This document shows positions 46,386 through 57,367 of a stretch of DNA of 64,000 nt, piece after piece; position 1 is the stretch's first letter, and each line of letters opens with the position of its first letter. A program made the position numbers and the translations under genes. Origin of the DNA: Piezodorus guildinii. Lineage: Eukaryota; Arthropoda; Insecta; Hemiptera; Pentatomidae. The stretch spans positions 153,883,474 through 153,947,473 of the forward strand of contig CM041293.1 of NCBI GenBank assembly GCA_023052935.1. Reading direction: 5' to 3'. The notes beneath the pieces are model-generated. The model made no database searches and had not been told where the DNA came from. It was given only the letters and a program-made list of their open reading frames with translations.

Positions 46386-47148
46386 TTATTTACACATACA
46401 TATATACAAGTGAAATTAAAAGTCGGTAATTCGTGTTATACGAAAAGGTTTTTAATATTAGCTTTAGTAGAAAAAACAAATATATCAAGTTCTTTAGAAC
46501 TACTCTTTATAAGTTTTATTTTATTTTTTTATTCCATCGGTATGAAAAGATTTCATTGAAGGTAAATCAAAACTTTCCTCGGAATGGATACCTTCTTTAA
46601 GGGAAGTAACTGAAATATTCACCGGGGAAGTGACTATAAAAGGTGAAATGAATAAGACAGGTAGGAAGGGGTTCGCATACTGAGAGCAGTAAAATATGAT
46701 AAATATGTAGGGGGCGCTGTTTGATTAGGGCTCGGAGGTCGTGAGCATTTTCCCAAGCACACTCGCCCTATGTTTTTATGTTTGCTCGCCTTGTATCCTC
46801 GCCTCTGTTGGTTTAGTCCCGTTCGGAAGATGGTGCCCTCACAATATTCTCTCTGTCCAAAATAATGAGGTTTAGTCCTCCGCTCGGGAATCATAACGCA
46901 AATACCTCGTCCGATAATTGTGCAAGGAAAGAGGAGGGACATGTGGAACAATATTTGCACTGCCGAAGAAACAGTAGGAAAATAAATATGTATAACGTCT
47001 AATAAAGCTGTGAAAATGATGAAGTGGCCCTTGTTAGGATGTAATCCATTAAGTGTTTGAGGATCGATTCATCGATAGGTTTGTTCCAATAAAGGTTTTG
47101 TACAGATTCAGTTGCAAAACCTGCAAATGCCTTGCTCTAGAGATTTTT
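46386..47148. other. Unassigned sequence with a GC-richer patch
   Basis: 46640-46960 is richer in GC and holds a 108-codon minus-strand frame without known domains. A TATAAAAG box lies at 46635. Two readings are open: an old LTR or promoter-like segment, or a gene remnant. Confidence 0.35.
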
Positions 47149-47517
47149 ACTTTCACCTACTATATATAGTAAGGGAGAGTATTGCGATCGTAAAAATTTT
47201 CGAATTCCAGTTTTCCGCGGAAATACACGTTATTGAGTCCCCTGAATCCAAATAACCAAGTCCCACAAAAAGGTCTGTGTGTGTGTGGTAACTTCCGGGC
47301 GAAAACGAGAAGTCCTATCAACCTGAAATTTCATATTTAAGAAAAATATACGCGAGGGACATCAAAAAACCTTTTTCATCAAAATGAGCTTAGCTGAAGA
47401 GCCACTATATAATATGCATTTTGCACTTTTTTTTTATTTTCTCGAAAACTTTTATTAAACTCGCTGTATTAATGTAAAATTTAATAGGCAATAATTTAAT
47501 ATATTTTGATTAACAAA
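47149..47517 (-). mobile_element. Helentron-like element H9, 3' half
   Basis: The left terminus is ACTTTCACCTAC with the hairpin 'ttactatatatagtaa'-like 'ctactatatatagtaag'. Then come 'gcgatcgtaaaaattttcg', 'ccaagtcccac', a GT run, 'gaagagccactatataatat' and 'tgcattttgcac'. It is truncated at the right. Confidence 0.75.
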
Positions 47518-47923
47518 AATTCATGAATCCAATTTTAATGAGTTATCCTATTTATAATATATGGCAGTATCTCACAAATGAGACGTTCTAAACGAGTTGG
47601 TAAAATAAAATGGGTGAGCAGTTTTCATTGGGCGGTGACCTTAATTGAAATTGAAAATATAATGAATTATTAAAAATATTAGTTTCTTTACTTAGTTTTT
47701 TTTTTTTTTTTTGTTTATAAATATTTATTAAGTGAAACATTTTCGATATGAACACTGTTAACGGTGATATGAGACCACACAATATTTACAGAAATCAATG
47801 ATAAAGTCTAATTAAATAAAAATAGCAAATAAATAAATACACATATTAAAATAATACAACAACCTCAAATTGAAATAAATGCAAAGTTAACTAATAAATG
47901 AACATCATACACACAATCATAAC

Positions 47924-48124
47924 TTTTTTTTTCAGTGGCGCGGCAGGCCGTGTAGGCCGTAATTTTGTGAGTGGCCACCATTTAATTGACGGGTCTCACT
48001 GGGAGAGGCTCTGAGTGAATCCCCATTTAATTACATCCTTATAAACGTCCAACCGGGACTGGGATTCAAACTCAGCCTTTAGCATGAGAGATTAGCGCGC
48101 TAGCAACACAGCCGCGGGCTCCCC
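47924..48124 (-). mobile_element. tRNA-derived SINE, family B, copy 3
   Basis: Minus-strand head 'ggggagcccgcggctgtgtt', B box 'gagtttgaatccc', body 'ggggattcactcagagcctc', and an A tail (T run at 47924-47932). 13-bp target duplications lie on both sides, ACACAATCATAAC at 47911-47923 and ACACAATCTTAAC at 48125-48137, with one mismatch. It is shorter than copy 1 through an internal deletion. Confidence 0.9.
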
Positions 48125-48132
48125 ACACAATC

Positions 48133-48335
48133 TTAACTATATACAATATGTACAATCTGGTAAAGAAACGCCGGTCTCGGCTTTTCTCTCCACTTGTAAA
48201 GAGATCTCAGCGCCTTTCTTTTAGCCGCCTCACTGATGTGAGCCAGTGTAGGCTGTTTATTAATTAGAAAATTAAGTACCTCCTTGTAAGTAAAAACAGT
48301 CTCTGACCACACCGCATATCTTAATACCTTATTTT
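48133..48335 (-). pseudogene. Unrecognised coding-like remnant
   Basis: A minus-strand frame of about 65 codons without an ATG, ending at the stop 48133-48135. It has a basic, ordered composition (HISEAAKRKALRSLYKW, then REKPRPAFLYQIV) unlike AT-driven frames around it. It looks like the C-terminal piece of a real protein or an unknown retroelement. SINE B copy 3 landed at its 3' edge. No family can be named. Confidence 0.35.
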
Positions 48336-48592
48336 AGTTTATTGTTTTATAACTTTTATTTGCCCTAGTTATCTTTAGGGTCTATCGAGTGCTAGTATTA
48401 ACTAGTATAATCTAAGGAATATTCATAACTACTTATTGCCTTGCAATCTTTTCGAACAGGGCATCTTGAGGTACTGAGTTATATAAAACATGACTAAGAC
48501 ATTACACAGGGATACTGGTTTTTAGCTCGTTCGGAAAGGTATTTTAACCATAAATTCTTACTATGCTATATGGTAAATACTATTAGGTTGTG

Positions 48593-49364
48593 TCACAAGA
48601 AATGTCCGTTTTCAAGGTCAAGGATTTTTATTAAAAATACGATATGAAAACAAGATAATTTTATTCAAAGTATTTACCTTATTTTTCTACAATTTTTTTC
48701 AAACGTGACACCAACTTTTTTATCCCCGAACTGAAAAATTCTGAGCTTTTGAAGTGAAACATCATCTGAAAACGCAATTTTCACTTGATCATCATGTTTT
48801 GAAACATGGGGTCTTGCTGCCGCTCAGTGAGATAATGAGGTACTCATGTATCGAGCTTTTTTACTTTCCCAATACACTTTAAATGTCTGGAAACGGTAGA
48901 TGCACTTTTATTTAGTTGTGCTGAGAGTCCTTTAACTGTTTGGTAGGGGTTTCCTTCTACTGTATGTTTGAGGACATCGTTGTCTATTACGGACGGAGGT
49001 CTTCCTCGGGGCAAGTTTTCCAAGTCAGTATCCCCAGCTGAAAACTTAGCAAACCAACGGCGAATGGTCCGTTCATTAACACTCCCTTCCCCAAACGCCT
49101 TGCAAATATTTCTAGCAGCCACAGCAGCTGAATGGCCGAGTTTAAACTCTCACAAAAATATTACTCGAAAATCGCGGTTTTTTTTTTCTGTACTAAAAAG
49201 TGGGTAATTGATTGGGAAGCTAATGTTTATAATACAAAGTTAGAGGATTAGTAACTGTTTTACTTTAAATATTTAAACATTCGGAAGAAAACAACAGAGA
49301 CCTGCAAAATCCTTTATCTATTTCAGAAACTATAAAAACGGACATTTCATGTGAAGCAACCCAA
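48593..49364 (-). mobile_element. Internally deleted mariner, copy C
   Basis: 772 bp between TA dinucleotides. The minus-strand N-terminal half is well kept (RWFAKFSAGDTDLENLPRGR, VEGNPYQTVKGLSAQLN). It reaches ERQQ, joins to RPHVSKH like copies B and D, and then loses a further stretch, resuming at the 'gatgatcaagtgaaaa' block of the C-terminus. So it carries the shared deletion plus a second private one. Inactive. Confidence 0.9.
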
Positions 49365-49374
49365 TATATTACTC

Positions 49375-49570
49375 TTTTCCCACTATCTCACCATTGCCTT
49401 CCAGAATTTAAAATTGGGTTTGTTAAATGGAATAATTAACAGATGACCCCGAAATGAATATGAAGAAAGACGTGGTTCAGGCGGAGATCAGAAAAACATA
49501 TGGAAATAGGGAAAAAAATATATTTTATGCAATGTTTCGACCCAGGTTATGGGTCTTCATCAGGAATCCT
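49375..49570 (-). repeat. HHL repeat, minus copy with best-formed stem
   Basis: The core at about 49529-49563 reads, on the minus strand, CCTGATGAAGACCC, a 7-nt loop, then GGGTCGAAACATTGC. The 5-bp stem GACCC/GGGTC is perfect. The 3' part extends left to 49375 with 'gaaccacgtctttcttcat' and 'cccaattttaaattctgg', shared with 57228-57340. Confidence 0.65.
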
Positions 49571-49611
49571 CTCTAAAAAGTACGGAAGATGAATGCAAGA
49601 ATAAATTTATG

Positions 49612-49765
49612 AAAGTATTTTTTTTATTTATTCTTTTGACATCACTTTTAATTATAGCGCTGGGGCTAATCGGACGATGCTATAATGGGAATTCTAAATT
49701 TGTGCCAGTCCAGGTTTAATTAGTATTGGGGTCCTCAACGAGTACCTGTCTTCACAAATATGTTA
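49612..49765 (-). mobile_element. tRNA-derived SINE, family C, 3' part
   Basis: Minus-strand 3' half: 'ggctaatcggacgatgctat', 'ccaggtttaattagtattgg', 'tcctcaacgagtacctg'. The tRNA head is missing. Confidence 0.7.
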
Positions 49766-50059
49766 TTTTATTAATTAGAACTAATTACTATTTCAACTTT
49801 TTTGCATTTAAGCAAAATGGGTAAATGAAAATAATGACATAATTTCATAATCAACTGAAGGATAAAACAACAGAAATATTTTTTGACATTGTTTGTTCCT
49901 TTTATTTAAATTCATTTAAAGTCGTATTCATTAATTTCATCCTCTGTGACCTCGGGCATAGAAGGCTGTCATACCACTACACCCGAGATGACCCCCGGAA
50001 TGATTTATTATATTAGGAAAATTCGATCGAAGCAATCTCGACAAATGTATCCAAAAAAA

Positions 50060-50120
<61 letters not shown>

Positions 50121-51492
50121 TTATTAAAATATTAAAAATTAACATACTCAGAAAGACTAGTGAGTCCCATCACTATAAGTGACTCGCATTCGCTCCCATA
50201 TTACGAAAATTTTCGTATCCTCAGTCCCCTCTTAGAATGCAAATAATGCAGAAAAAGAGATCCCAGATTCCTTCCTCTATTTCTGATTTTCAACCCCAAG
50301 ACCCATGGGGCTTAAAAAAGAAAATGGAACATAATGCGAAAGATTTATAATATTTATTAGGCTTTTATTAACTTTATACATGAGCGATTTATTAACTTAT
50401 CATCTTCAAAAAGCAACAAACTGTTGGACGAAAAATGTGCTTGCACTGGCAGGTCTCTGGTAATCGGTGATTCCTGTTGGAACAAACAACAGTAATTGTA
50501 AAGCTTAATACTGCAATAACTGACTATTAGCTTGGGATATCATAATTTATTAATTTAGAGACGCTATAGATATTAATTAGGATTAATTCAGTTTGAGTGA
50601 TTATTAAAGCTATGTTAAATACCGACTTATGTGAAAAATAGCTTAAAGGTCTGAATGTGAAAATTGCGGCTAATGCACGAATTTCTGAAGATTGATGTGT
50701 TTGTTGCGATTTTAAAAACGATTAATTCTTCAAGGTAAATGTTACTTTCTATTATTTTTAGCTCAGAATATATATATATATATATACATATTTTTTTTTT
50801 TCTCAGTAATGTCACTATGAAATTACTACCTTTTTGTATCTATTAAAAAATTTATTTCATGGAAGTATTATAGTTAGACAATACTGTGCTATTGAGTTTT
50901 TCTTTTTTCTTTTACAAGGAACGAATGAAATATTATTAGACATAAGTAAGAAGGTATGTTGAATACAATTAATAATTTTGAGATAATCTTTTAATTTTTG
51001 AAGCATAATGATATACGATTTCCTTTTAAATGATATAGGGCTGAAAAATCGGAAAAAATAAATGAATATAAGGTTAAGAGGAGAATTTATCAAATTTATT
51101 CATGATCTAAAAATATTTTTTAATGGTATATAATTAATCTGTCTCTATATTTTTAAACTGATAACGCGATTCTGGGTTTCTATGAACTCATTCTAAACCG
51201 CGCCACGGATTTTGATAGTTTTCACCATCATTTAGGACATTCTTGCTTTTATAAGTAAAATACATTGCAATAAAGTTCTTCTTTAGATGTAAAAATTAAT
51301 TTTTTTGATGGACATATACTATGCCTTTTGAAAACGCGAAATTTTAGAAAAGTTAATCTGCCATACAATAAGTTGTACAATTAAACAGAACGTAATAAAC
51401 TCCTAAGCTTTTGAACACATGTTATTTGTAATGTTTGTAATGAAGGAGGTTACGGGAATCAGTGTTGTTACCATACAGTATCAAACAAGATA
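49766..51492. other. AT-rich non-coding sequence
   Basis: It holds an A run plus (TA)n at 50056-50114 and a short TA run at 50769-50785. No gene was recognised; the short frames overlap microsatellites. Confidence 0.5.
50056..50114. repeat. Compound A-run/(TA)n microsatellite
   Basis: About 23 A residues are followed by a TA run. Confidence 0.9.
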
Positions 51493-52411
51493 TGGTTTGT
51501 TTCACATGAAATGTCCGTTTTTATAGTTTCTGAAATACATAAAGGATTTTGTAGGTCTCTGTTGTTTTTTTCCGAATGTTTACATAAGTAGACAGTTATT
51601 AATCCTCTACCTTTGTATTGTAAACATTAGCTTCCCAATCAATTACCCACTTTTTAGTATACCTCCAAATATGAACATGGAAACATGCGATTTTCGAGTA
51701 ATATTTTTGTAAGAGTTTAAACACGGCCATTCAGCAGCTGAGGCCGCTAGAAATATTCGCAAGGCGTTTGGGGAAGGGAGTGTCAATGAACGGGTCATTC
51801 GACGTTGGTTTGCTAAGTTTTCAGCTGGGGATACCGACTTGGAAAACTTGCCCCGAGGAAGACCTCCGTCCGTAATAGACAACGATGTCCTCAAACATAC
51901 AGTAGAAGGAAACCCCTACCAAACAATTAAAGGACTCTCAGCACAACTAAATGCAAGTGCATCTACTTTTTTCAGACATTTTAAGTGTATTGGGAAAGTA
52001 AAAAAAGCTCGATACATTCGTGCCTCATGATCTCACTGAGCGGCACCAAGACCCCATGTTTCAAAACATACCGTGCAAAAATTGAAAGAACTGGGCCACG
52101 AAGTTCTTCCGCACCCACCAAATGCTCCCGACTTGTCTCCAACAGATTACCAACTGTTCAGAAATAAAGACAACTTCGTCAAAGGAAAACTTTTTGAAAA
52201 TGAAACAAGTGAAAAGTGCGTTTTCAAAATTTGTTTCACTTCAAAGCTCAGAGTTTTTCAGTTCGGGGATAAAAAAAAGTTGGTGTCACGTAGGGAAAAA
52301 TGTGTAGAAAAAGAAGAAAAATACTTGGAATAAAATTATCTTGTTTTCATATCGTATTTTTAATAAAAATCCTTTACCTTGGAAACGGACATTTCATGTG
52401 ACACAACCCAA
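51493..52411 (+). mobile_element. Internally deleted mariner, copy D
   Basis: 919 bp between TA dinucleotides with clear terminal inverted repeats. From the ATG near 51672: a stop at codon 13, then the helix-turn-helix half (NIRKAFGEGSVNERVIRRWF, LPRGRPPSVIDNDVLKH). The junction 'gcggcacca/agaccccatg' fuses the ERQ(Q) region to RPHVSKHTV-type sequence. The C-terminus follows: LKELGHEVLPHPPNAPDL, SPTDYQLFRN and SRREKCVEK. Of the DD34D triad only the last Asp (PTDYQLF) survives. Confidence 0.92.
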
Positions 52412-53799
52412 TATATTCTTCAATACAGTATGAATCGTAAGTAAATTGTTAAAATAAATGGAAACTGACATTACTATTAATTATTTCTACTTAAAACATT
52501 ATTTCATTAAAACAGAGATTCACTTTAAACATGGTAGGAATTTCATGAAAGTTATAAAGTTAACTTTTTATATGTATTTCAAAAAATTTATTTAAAAAAT
52601 AAAATAATAATTACCTGAATAAAAAGAGAACCGTTGTTATTTCTGGGTTTTTTTCGTTATTTTTTTCAAGCATAGCCTAATTGGTTTTTAAATATTATTT
52701 TACCTATTTGATTGTTTTCAATGTTAGGTTGTCCATGGAAGTTAGTATGTAATAACCATGTTATTAAGACTCCTTGTTTTTTTTTCCCTCTATCTATACA
52801 TAAAATCATCTCGCAATTCATAGTTTCTGCGAAAATCCCTAAATCGGTCAAACAGTGCATTTTTTTAACATATATTAAACCACGTTAAAAATTGCACATG
52901 AGCGAAGCAGTGGTGACTCACCAGTCTAATGATAAAATGTATTATGGTTATACGTTTTATTATGAAAGCAACTCAAGAATTGCCAGGCTTTAGAGCCGAA
53001 TGTAAGGAACCTATTCCGTACCATTTGGAGGGTTATCCCTTTTTTTTTTATTGTAAGTCCTCCTCATGATACAGATATTACATTTCTTATCAAACTTTAT
53101 CCTTTGGGAATAACCTGGACGGAACCCCATTTTCCTCTTAATTTTTTTTTAAAAATGAGATTCAGCTTTTTCAGATTTTCAATGGAATAACCCCAGAGAA
53201 ACAAGGTCGAGATGGGATAATTTTGGGGTAGCTGTTTCGCCTTGGGGTAACATTTTCATTTAAAGGGTACCAAAAGGGTGGCTTTACATCTGAATTCTTT
53301 TGATTAAAATACATGAATGAGAAAACCACCTTAGGATCCCGTTGTCATCCAGGGCTAAAACATCTTAGCTTAGCGTTTTCTTTTCCCGTTTTCTTTTTCA
53401 GGGCAACCCATTTTCATATTATTTTATTTTACGGTATTATTAATCCTTTTCTTTCGCCCTTGCCTTCTGTACGATTATTGAAGGAGAAACTGCCTCATTT
53501 TCTTAGGGATGATAAACGCTACTCGGAGGATTATTTTCATTGTCAACGTGAAGAAAGAGCTATTCTTCCGTATAATATATTTTTATTTTATTTTGTTTTT
53601 TTATTACAAATTTATACAACCTAGCACACCCTATGGCAATACATATTAATGCCGGAAGAGTCCATAAATATATAAAATGTGCCAGATAAAGATTTAAAAA
53701 AATAAATAAATAATTCAGTCAAAATAATTTTTAATTTTAAAATCTGGTGCTCGTACTCACAACTTTCATTCAACTCCCCTTTGTAAATCGAGATTTAAA
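52412..53799. other. AT-rich sequence, no clear gene
   Basis: The 103-codon frame at 53313-53624 has no recognisable domain. A decayed Helentron-like start ('aatctggtgctcgtactcac') lies at 53741-53790. Confidence 0.4.
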
Positions 53800-53895
53800 T
53801 AAAAATCTAAAAAAGGATCACACCCAACCGCCTATATTTTTTTTCATTTAATTTTCGGATACTCAGTAAGATGCTGGGCTATTTCTAACATATTT
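53800..53895 (+). repeat. Dispersed repeat E, partial copy 3
   Basis: 'cagtaagatgctgggctatt' parallels the block at 45230-45250. Only a short piece is present. Confidence 0.3.
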
Positions 53896-53913
53896 AGCAT
53901 TCCAAAAATATAT

Positions 53914-54062
53914 TAGGGGTACTCACTAGGTTTGCTATATCATGCTATTTGTCCTATTGTGCTAAACCTATCAATTTTATACAGGAAATTACTGTAGAAA
54001 GTCGACGGGTTTAAAAAAATAACACAAATAGCATGCTATAGCAAACTTAGTGAGTACCCCTA
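53914..54062. mobile_element. Short terminal-inverted-repeat element (MITE)
   Basis: 149 bp. The left end TAGGGGTACTCACTAGGTTT continues as 'gctatatcatgctatttgt'. The right end is its reverse complement with two or three mismatches, over about 39 bp, ending GAGTACCCCTA. The interior is about 70 bp of unique sequence without a frame. The TAGGGGTRCTCA-type terminus is reminiscent of hAT elements, but the 8-bp target duplication they need is not evident. Confidence 0.85.
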
Positions 54063-54174
54063 TTATTCATAAATATTGCTGTCCTTGTTTTCTGAAAACA
54101 ATAGAAATAAAATAATAACGTCGGGTCATTTCTGGTGTAGTGAAAAATAATAATAAAATAATAACATGGTGTCT

Positions 54175-54435
54175 CTTCTGTTTTAGTAGCTAGCTTAATA
54201 GCCTTCTATGTCCAAGTTCGCAAGTTCAAACTTGGTAGATGGCCCTAAAATTTGAAAGGTAATAAAAATCCTTGTTAGTGCCGTCCTTCGGAGGGGATGT
54301 TAAATGGTAGTTCCAAGCATATGCGATATTAAATTCTAATCAGTATGGCTAGAGATCCTTATCCTAATTAAACTTTGATTCGGAAAATTCAGGATTCCCA
54401 CTGTAGCATAGTCCTATTTATTATCCACATTAGCA
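54175..54435 (+). mobile_element. tRNA-derived SINE, family C
   Basis: Head 'tagtagctagcttaatagcc', B box 'gcaagttcaaacttggt', body 'gtgccgtccttcggagggg', 'gatccttatcctaattaaac' and 'cccactgtagcatagtcc'. The tail is decayed. Confidence 0.75.
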
Positions 54436-54561
54436 TATAATGTGGAAAATGTGTCTATTGTTTTCTGCTTCAGTTGTTAATTAAATTATTTCATAATTCG
54501 CATCTTGCTTTAATTCCAAAAAAAAGTCAAATGGTTAATTATTTATAATTAATAAAAAAAA

Positions 54562-55361
54562 TCTGGTGCGCTCAACACACGACTTTCACTTACCTCCGTT
54601 GTTAAAATCAATTGAAGAATTTTTAAATACCTGTAGAGATAAAATTAAAATTTAATTTGTGTTTTATTACATAATCTATTTTATTTTTTTCTACATAAAT
54701 CAGTTAGTTTTATCGGCTCTTTATTACTCTCCATTACCATTTACAATCCTTTGTGTCAGATAATATTTTTTCTAAAATCTTTAGCCTTCCAACGGTATAT
54801 TATACGTCTATATTGGAAACTGAGTTTCCATTTTCCCTCCATGCGCCCTGATGATGACCCACGAAGGGGTTCGAAACGTTGGCAAACAATAAATAGTTGA
54901 AACTATTTAGTTGTTTCATTTAATGACCGTCACCCGGACTAATTCCTTCCAGTATACAAAATTAAATGTACTTTATAGGAAGAAAATTTAAAATACCTGA
55001 ATTTTTCAATCAGAATGAAATTTGCGTGATGTTAAAGCCCATTAAAGTTAACATCGATGTATAAAGTTTAATCAAAATCGTTAGAGCCGTTTTTGAGGAA
55101 ATCGTAAAAAGGTACAAAATGCATGGTATATATATCTCGGGCGTATAGTTGTCTTAAATATGAAATTTTAGTTTCATAGGACTTTTCGCTTTCGCCCGGG
55201 AGTTACCACACACACACACAAACAGACCTTTTTTCGGGACTTGGTTATTTGGACTCAGGGGACCCTAAAACATGTATGTCCGTCGATAATAGGAATTCCA
55301 AAATTTTCATGATCGCAATACTTTCCCTTACTATATATTTCATATATAGGTAAGTGAAAGT
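54562..55361 (+). mobile_element. Helentron-like element H11, split by an HHL repeat
   Basis: The 5' end TCTGGTGCGCTCAACACACG, then ACTTTCACTTACC, is at 54562. The 3' end is a CA run, 'gggacttggttatttggac', 'gatcgcaatactttccc' and GTAAGTGAAAGT at 55350-55361. An HHL repeat occupies 54820-54953, and the host sequence appears deleted next to it. Confidence 0.75.
54820..54953 (+). repeat. HHL repeat inserted in H11
   Basis: Core 'gccctgatgatgacccacg', then 'ggttcgaaacgttggcaaac', AATAAATAG, 'ttgaaactatttag', and the end 'accgtcacccggactaattc' plus 'cttccagt'. The structure is the same as 24349-24478. Confidence 0.7.
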
Positions 55362-55369
55362 AAAAATGT

Positions 55370-55520
55370 ATTTTTGAGGGAAAACATATTAAAATTTGTA
55401 ATTTAATTCCAGTCATACTATTTCAGTTTGAACAAAACCTGCATGAAATTAAAGCTTATTTAATTTAGCATCAGTGTAGTGAGTAAGGTAATAAAACACT
55501 GTAAAATAAATTTATTGTTA
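55370..55520 (+). mobile_element. Helentron-like internal scrap
   Basis: 'aaaacctgcatgaaattaaa' and 'gcttatttaatttagcatc' match the family's central block. It abuts H11. Confidence 0.45.
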
Positions 55521-55992
55521 AATTTTAAGAAAATTGGCTCAGCGGATTAGGATGGAAAAAGGTTTATTTATTTTTTAACTATGTAAAGGTTCATGACATA
55601 AAGATATCAAACAAAATAGGTATTTATGACTTTTATTTTATTTTTTTAGGCCAAGTATAACAGACTTAAAATAAATAAAGTAATAAAGTTTGTCAGGATA
55701 AATCAAATAGAGAGTTTATCCAGCTTATGAAATTTGCTCTCCCCCTCGGGGTAGGATGTGGGTGGTCCTCTGTTGCCTCTAAAAAAGATTTTTGTTATTT
55801 GAGCTATTATTCAATTAAGTATAGTGAGAGAGGTGAAGAATAAAAAACTACATATTTTGTTTACATTTATAATAATCATTATAAAATTGAAGTATAGAAA
55901 TTAAAGAGTAAATATGAAAACATAACTTCCACAAATAAATGAAGTTTATAAAATTGGTCTTTTTTTGCTTATAATAGTATATTGGATATAAT
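55521..55992. other. AT-rich non-coding sequence
   Basis: No gene or repeat was recognised apart from a short C/G-rich spot near 55740. Confidence 0.5.
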
Positions 55993-55994
55993 TA

Positions 55995-56255
55995 CTAGAC
56001 CGTTGAGAATTACTAGAAGGAATGATTCCGATTGGCGATCGATGAATGGAATAATTAGGGAGTTTCAACCATTTATTTTCTGCCAACGTTTTGACCCCTG
56101 TTGTAGGTCATCTTCATCTACAATACGCTCTGATCATGACCCACAACTTTTCGACAGCCATTGTGGGTCATCATCAGGGCGTATTGTAAATGATGATGAC
56201 CCACAATGGCTGTCGAAAAGTTGGCAGAAAATAAATGATTGAAACTACCTTATTG
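55995..56255. repeat. HHL repeat, inverted pair with long hairpin
   Basis: The left 95 bp is a 3' end in minus orientation ('actagaaggaatgattcc', 'gtttcaaccatttattttc', 'tgccaacgttttgacc'). The right end is in plus orientation ('gtcgaaaagttggcagaaaa', 'taaatgattgaaactac'). The centre folds: 'tacaatacgc' with 'gcgtattgta', and 'gatgacccacaa'-type sequence with its complement. The 86-codon frame across it is an accident of the repeat. Confidence 0.75.
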
Positions 56256-56306
56256 AGAATAAAATTGGCGGCTGATTTATACCTCACCACTCTTTTATTA
56301 AAAATA

Positions 56307-57224
56307 TTGGGTTGTGTCACATGAAATGTCCGTTTTCAAGGTAAAGGATTTTTATTAAAAATACGATATGAAAACAAGATAATTTTATTCGAAGTATTTC
56401 CCTTCTATTCTACACATTTTACCTAACGTGACACCAACTTTTTTTATCCCCGAACTGAAAAACTCTGAGCTTTGAAGTAAAACAAAATCTGAAAACGCAC
56501 TTTTCACTTGATCATCATTTTCAAAAAGTTTTCATTTGACGAAGTCGTCTAAATTCCTGAACAGGTGGTAATCTGTTGGAGACAAGTCGGGAGAATATGG
56601 TGGGTGCGGAAGAACTTCGTAGCCCAGTTCTTTCAAGCAAAGAAACGCAGGTCTCAAGGTGTTTCATTGCTGCCGCTCAGTGAGATCATGAGGTACCCAT
56701 GTATAGAGCTTTTTTACTTTCCCAATAAACTTTAAATGTCTGGAAAAGGTAGATGCACTAGCATTTAGTTGTGCTGAGAGTCCTTTAACTGTTTGGTAGA
56801 AGTTCCTTCTGTATGTTTGAGGAAATCGTTGTCTATTACGGACGGAGGTCTTCCTTGGAGCAAGTTTTCCAAGTCGGTATCCCCAGCAGAAAACTAAGCA
56901 AACCAACGGCGAATGGTCTGTTTAATCACACTCCCTTCTCCAAACAACATCAAATATTTCTAGCGGTTTCAGCTGCTGAATGGCCGAGTTTAAACTCGTA
57001 CAAAAATATTACTCGGAAATAGCGTGTTTCCATGTTCATATTTGGAGGTATACTAAAAAGTGGGTAATTGATTGGGAAGCTAATGTTTATAATACAAAGG
57101 TAGAGGATTAGTAACTGTTTACTTTAAATATGTAAACATTCGGAAGAAAACAACAGAGAGCTGCAAACTCCTTTATTTATTTCAGAAACTATAAAAACGG
57201 ACATTTCATGTGGAACAATCCAGT
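56307..57224 (-). mobile_element. Internally deleted mariner, copy E
   Basis: 918 bp between TA dinucleotides. The minus-strand N-terminal half has frame lesions. The junction differs from B, C and D: after ERQQ it keeps KHLETCVSLL-type sequence, then joins LKELGYEVL. So copies A and E share one deletion class, and B, C and D another. The C-terminal tail and both inverted repeats are kept. Confidence 0.9.
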
Positions 57225-57227
57225 ATG

Positions 57228-57340
57228 ATAAGTCTTTTCCTACTATCTCATCATTACTTCTCAGAATTAAAAATTGGGTTTGTTAAATTGAATAATAAAA
57301 GTAGATGACCACGAAATGAATATGAAGAAAGACATGGTTC
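57228..57340 (-). repeat. HHL repeat 3' part, shared with 49375
   Basis: About 110 bp closely matching 49370-49480 ('aaattgggtttgttaaat', 'gaaatgaatatgaagaaaga'). Both copies start immediately right of a mariner terminal repeat. Confidence 0.6.
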
Positions 57341-57341
57341 A

Positions 57342-57367
57342 GACATTTCATGTGAAACAACCCAATA
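57342..57367 (-). repeat. Solo mariner terminal repeat
   Basis: 'gacatttcatgtgaaacaac' followed by CCAATA matches one mariner end exactly, with no element body attached. Confidence 0.7.

Noticed and set aside
55982..56242. 86-codon frame with repeated Asp/Ser motifs
   Set aside because: The repetition comes from opposed HHL cores, a non-coding inverted repeat.
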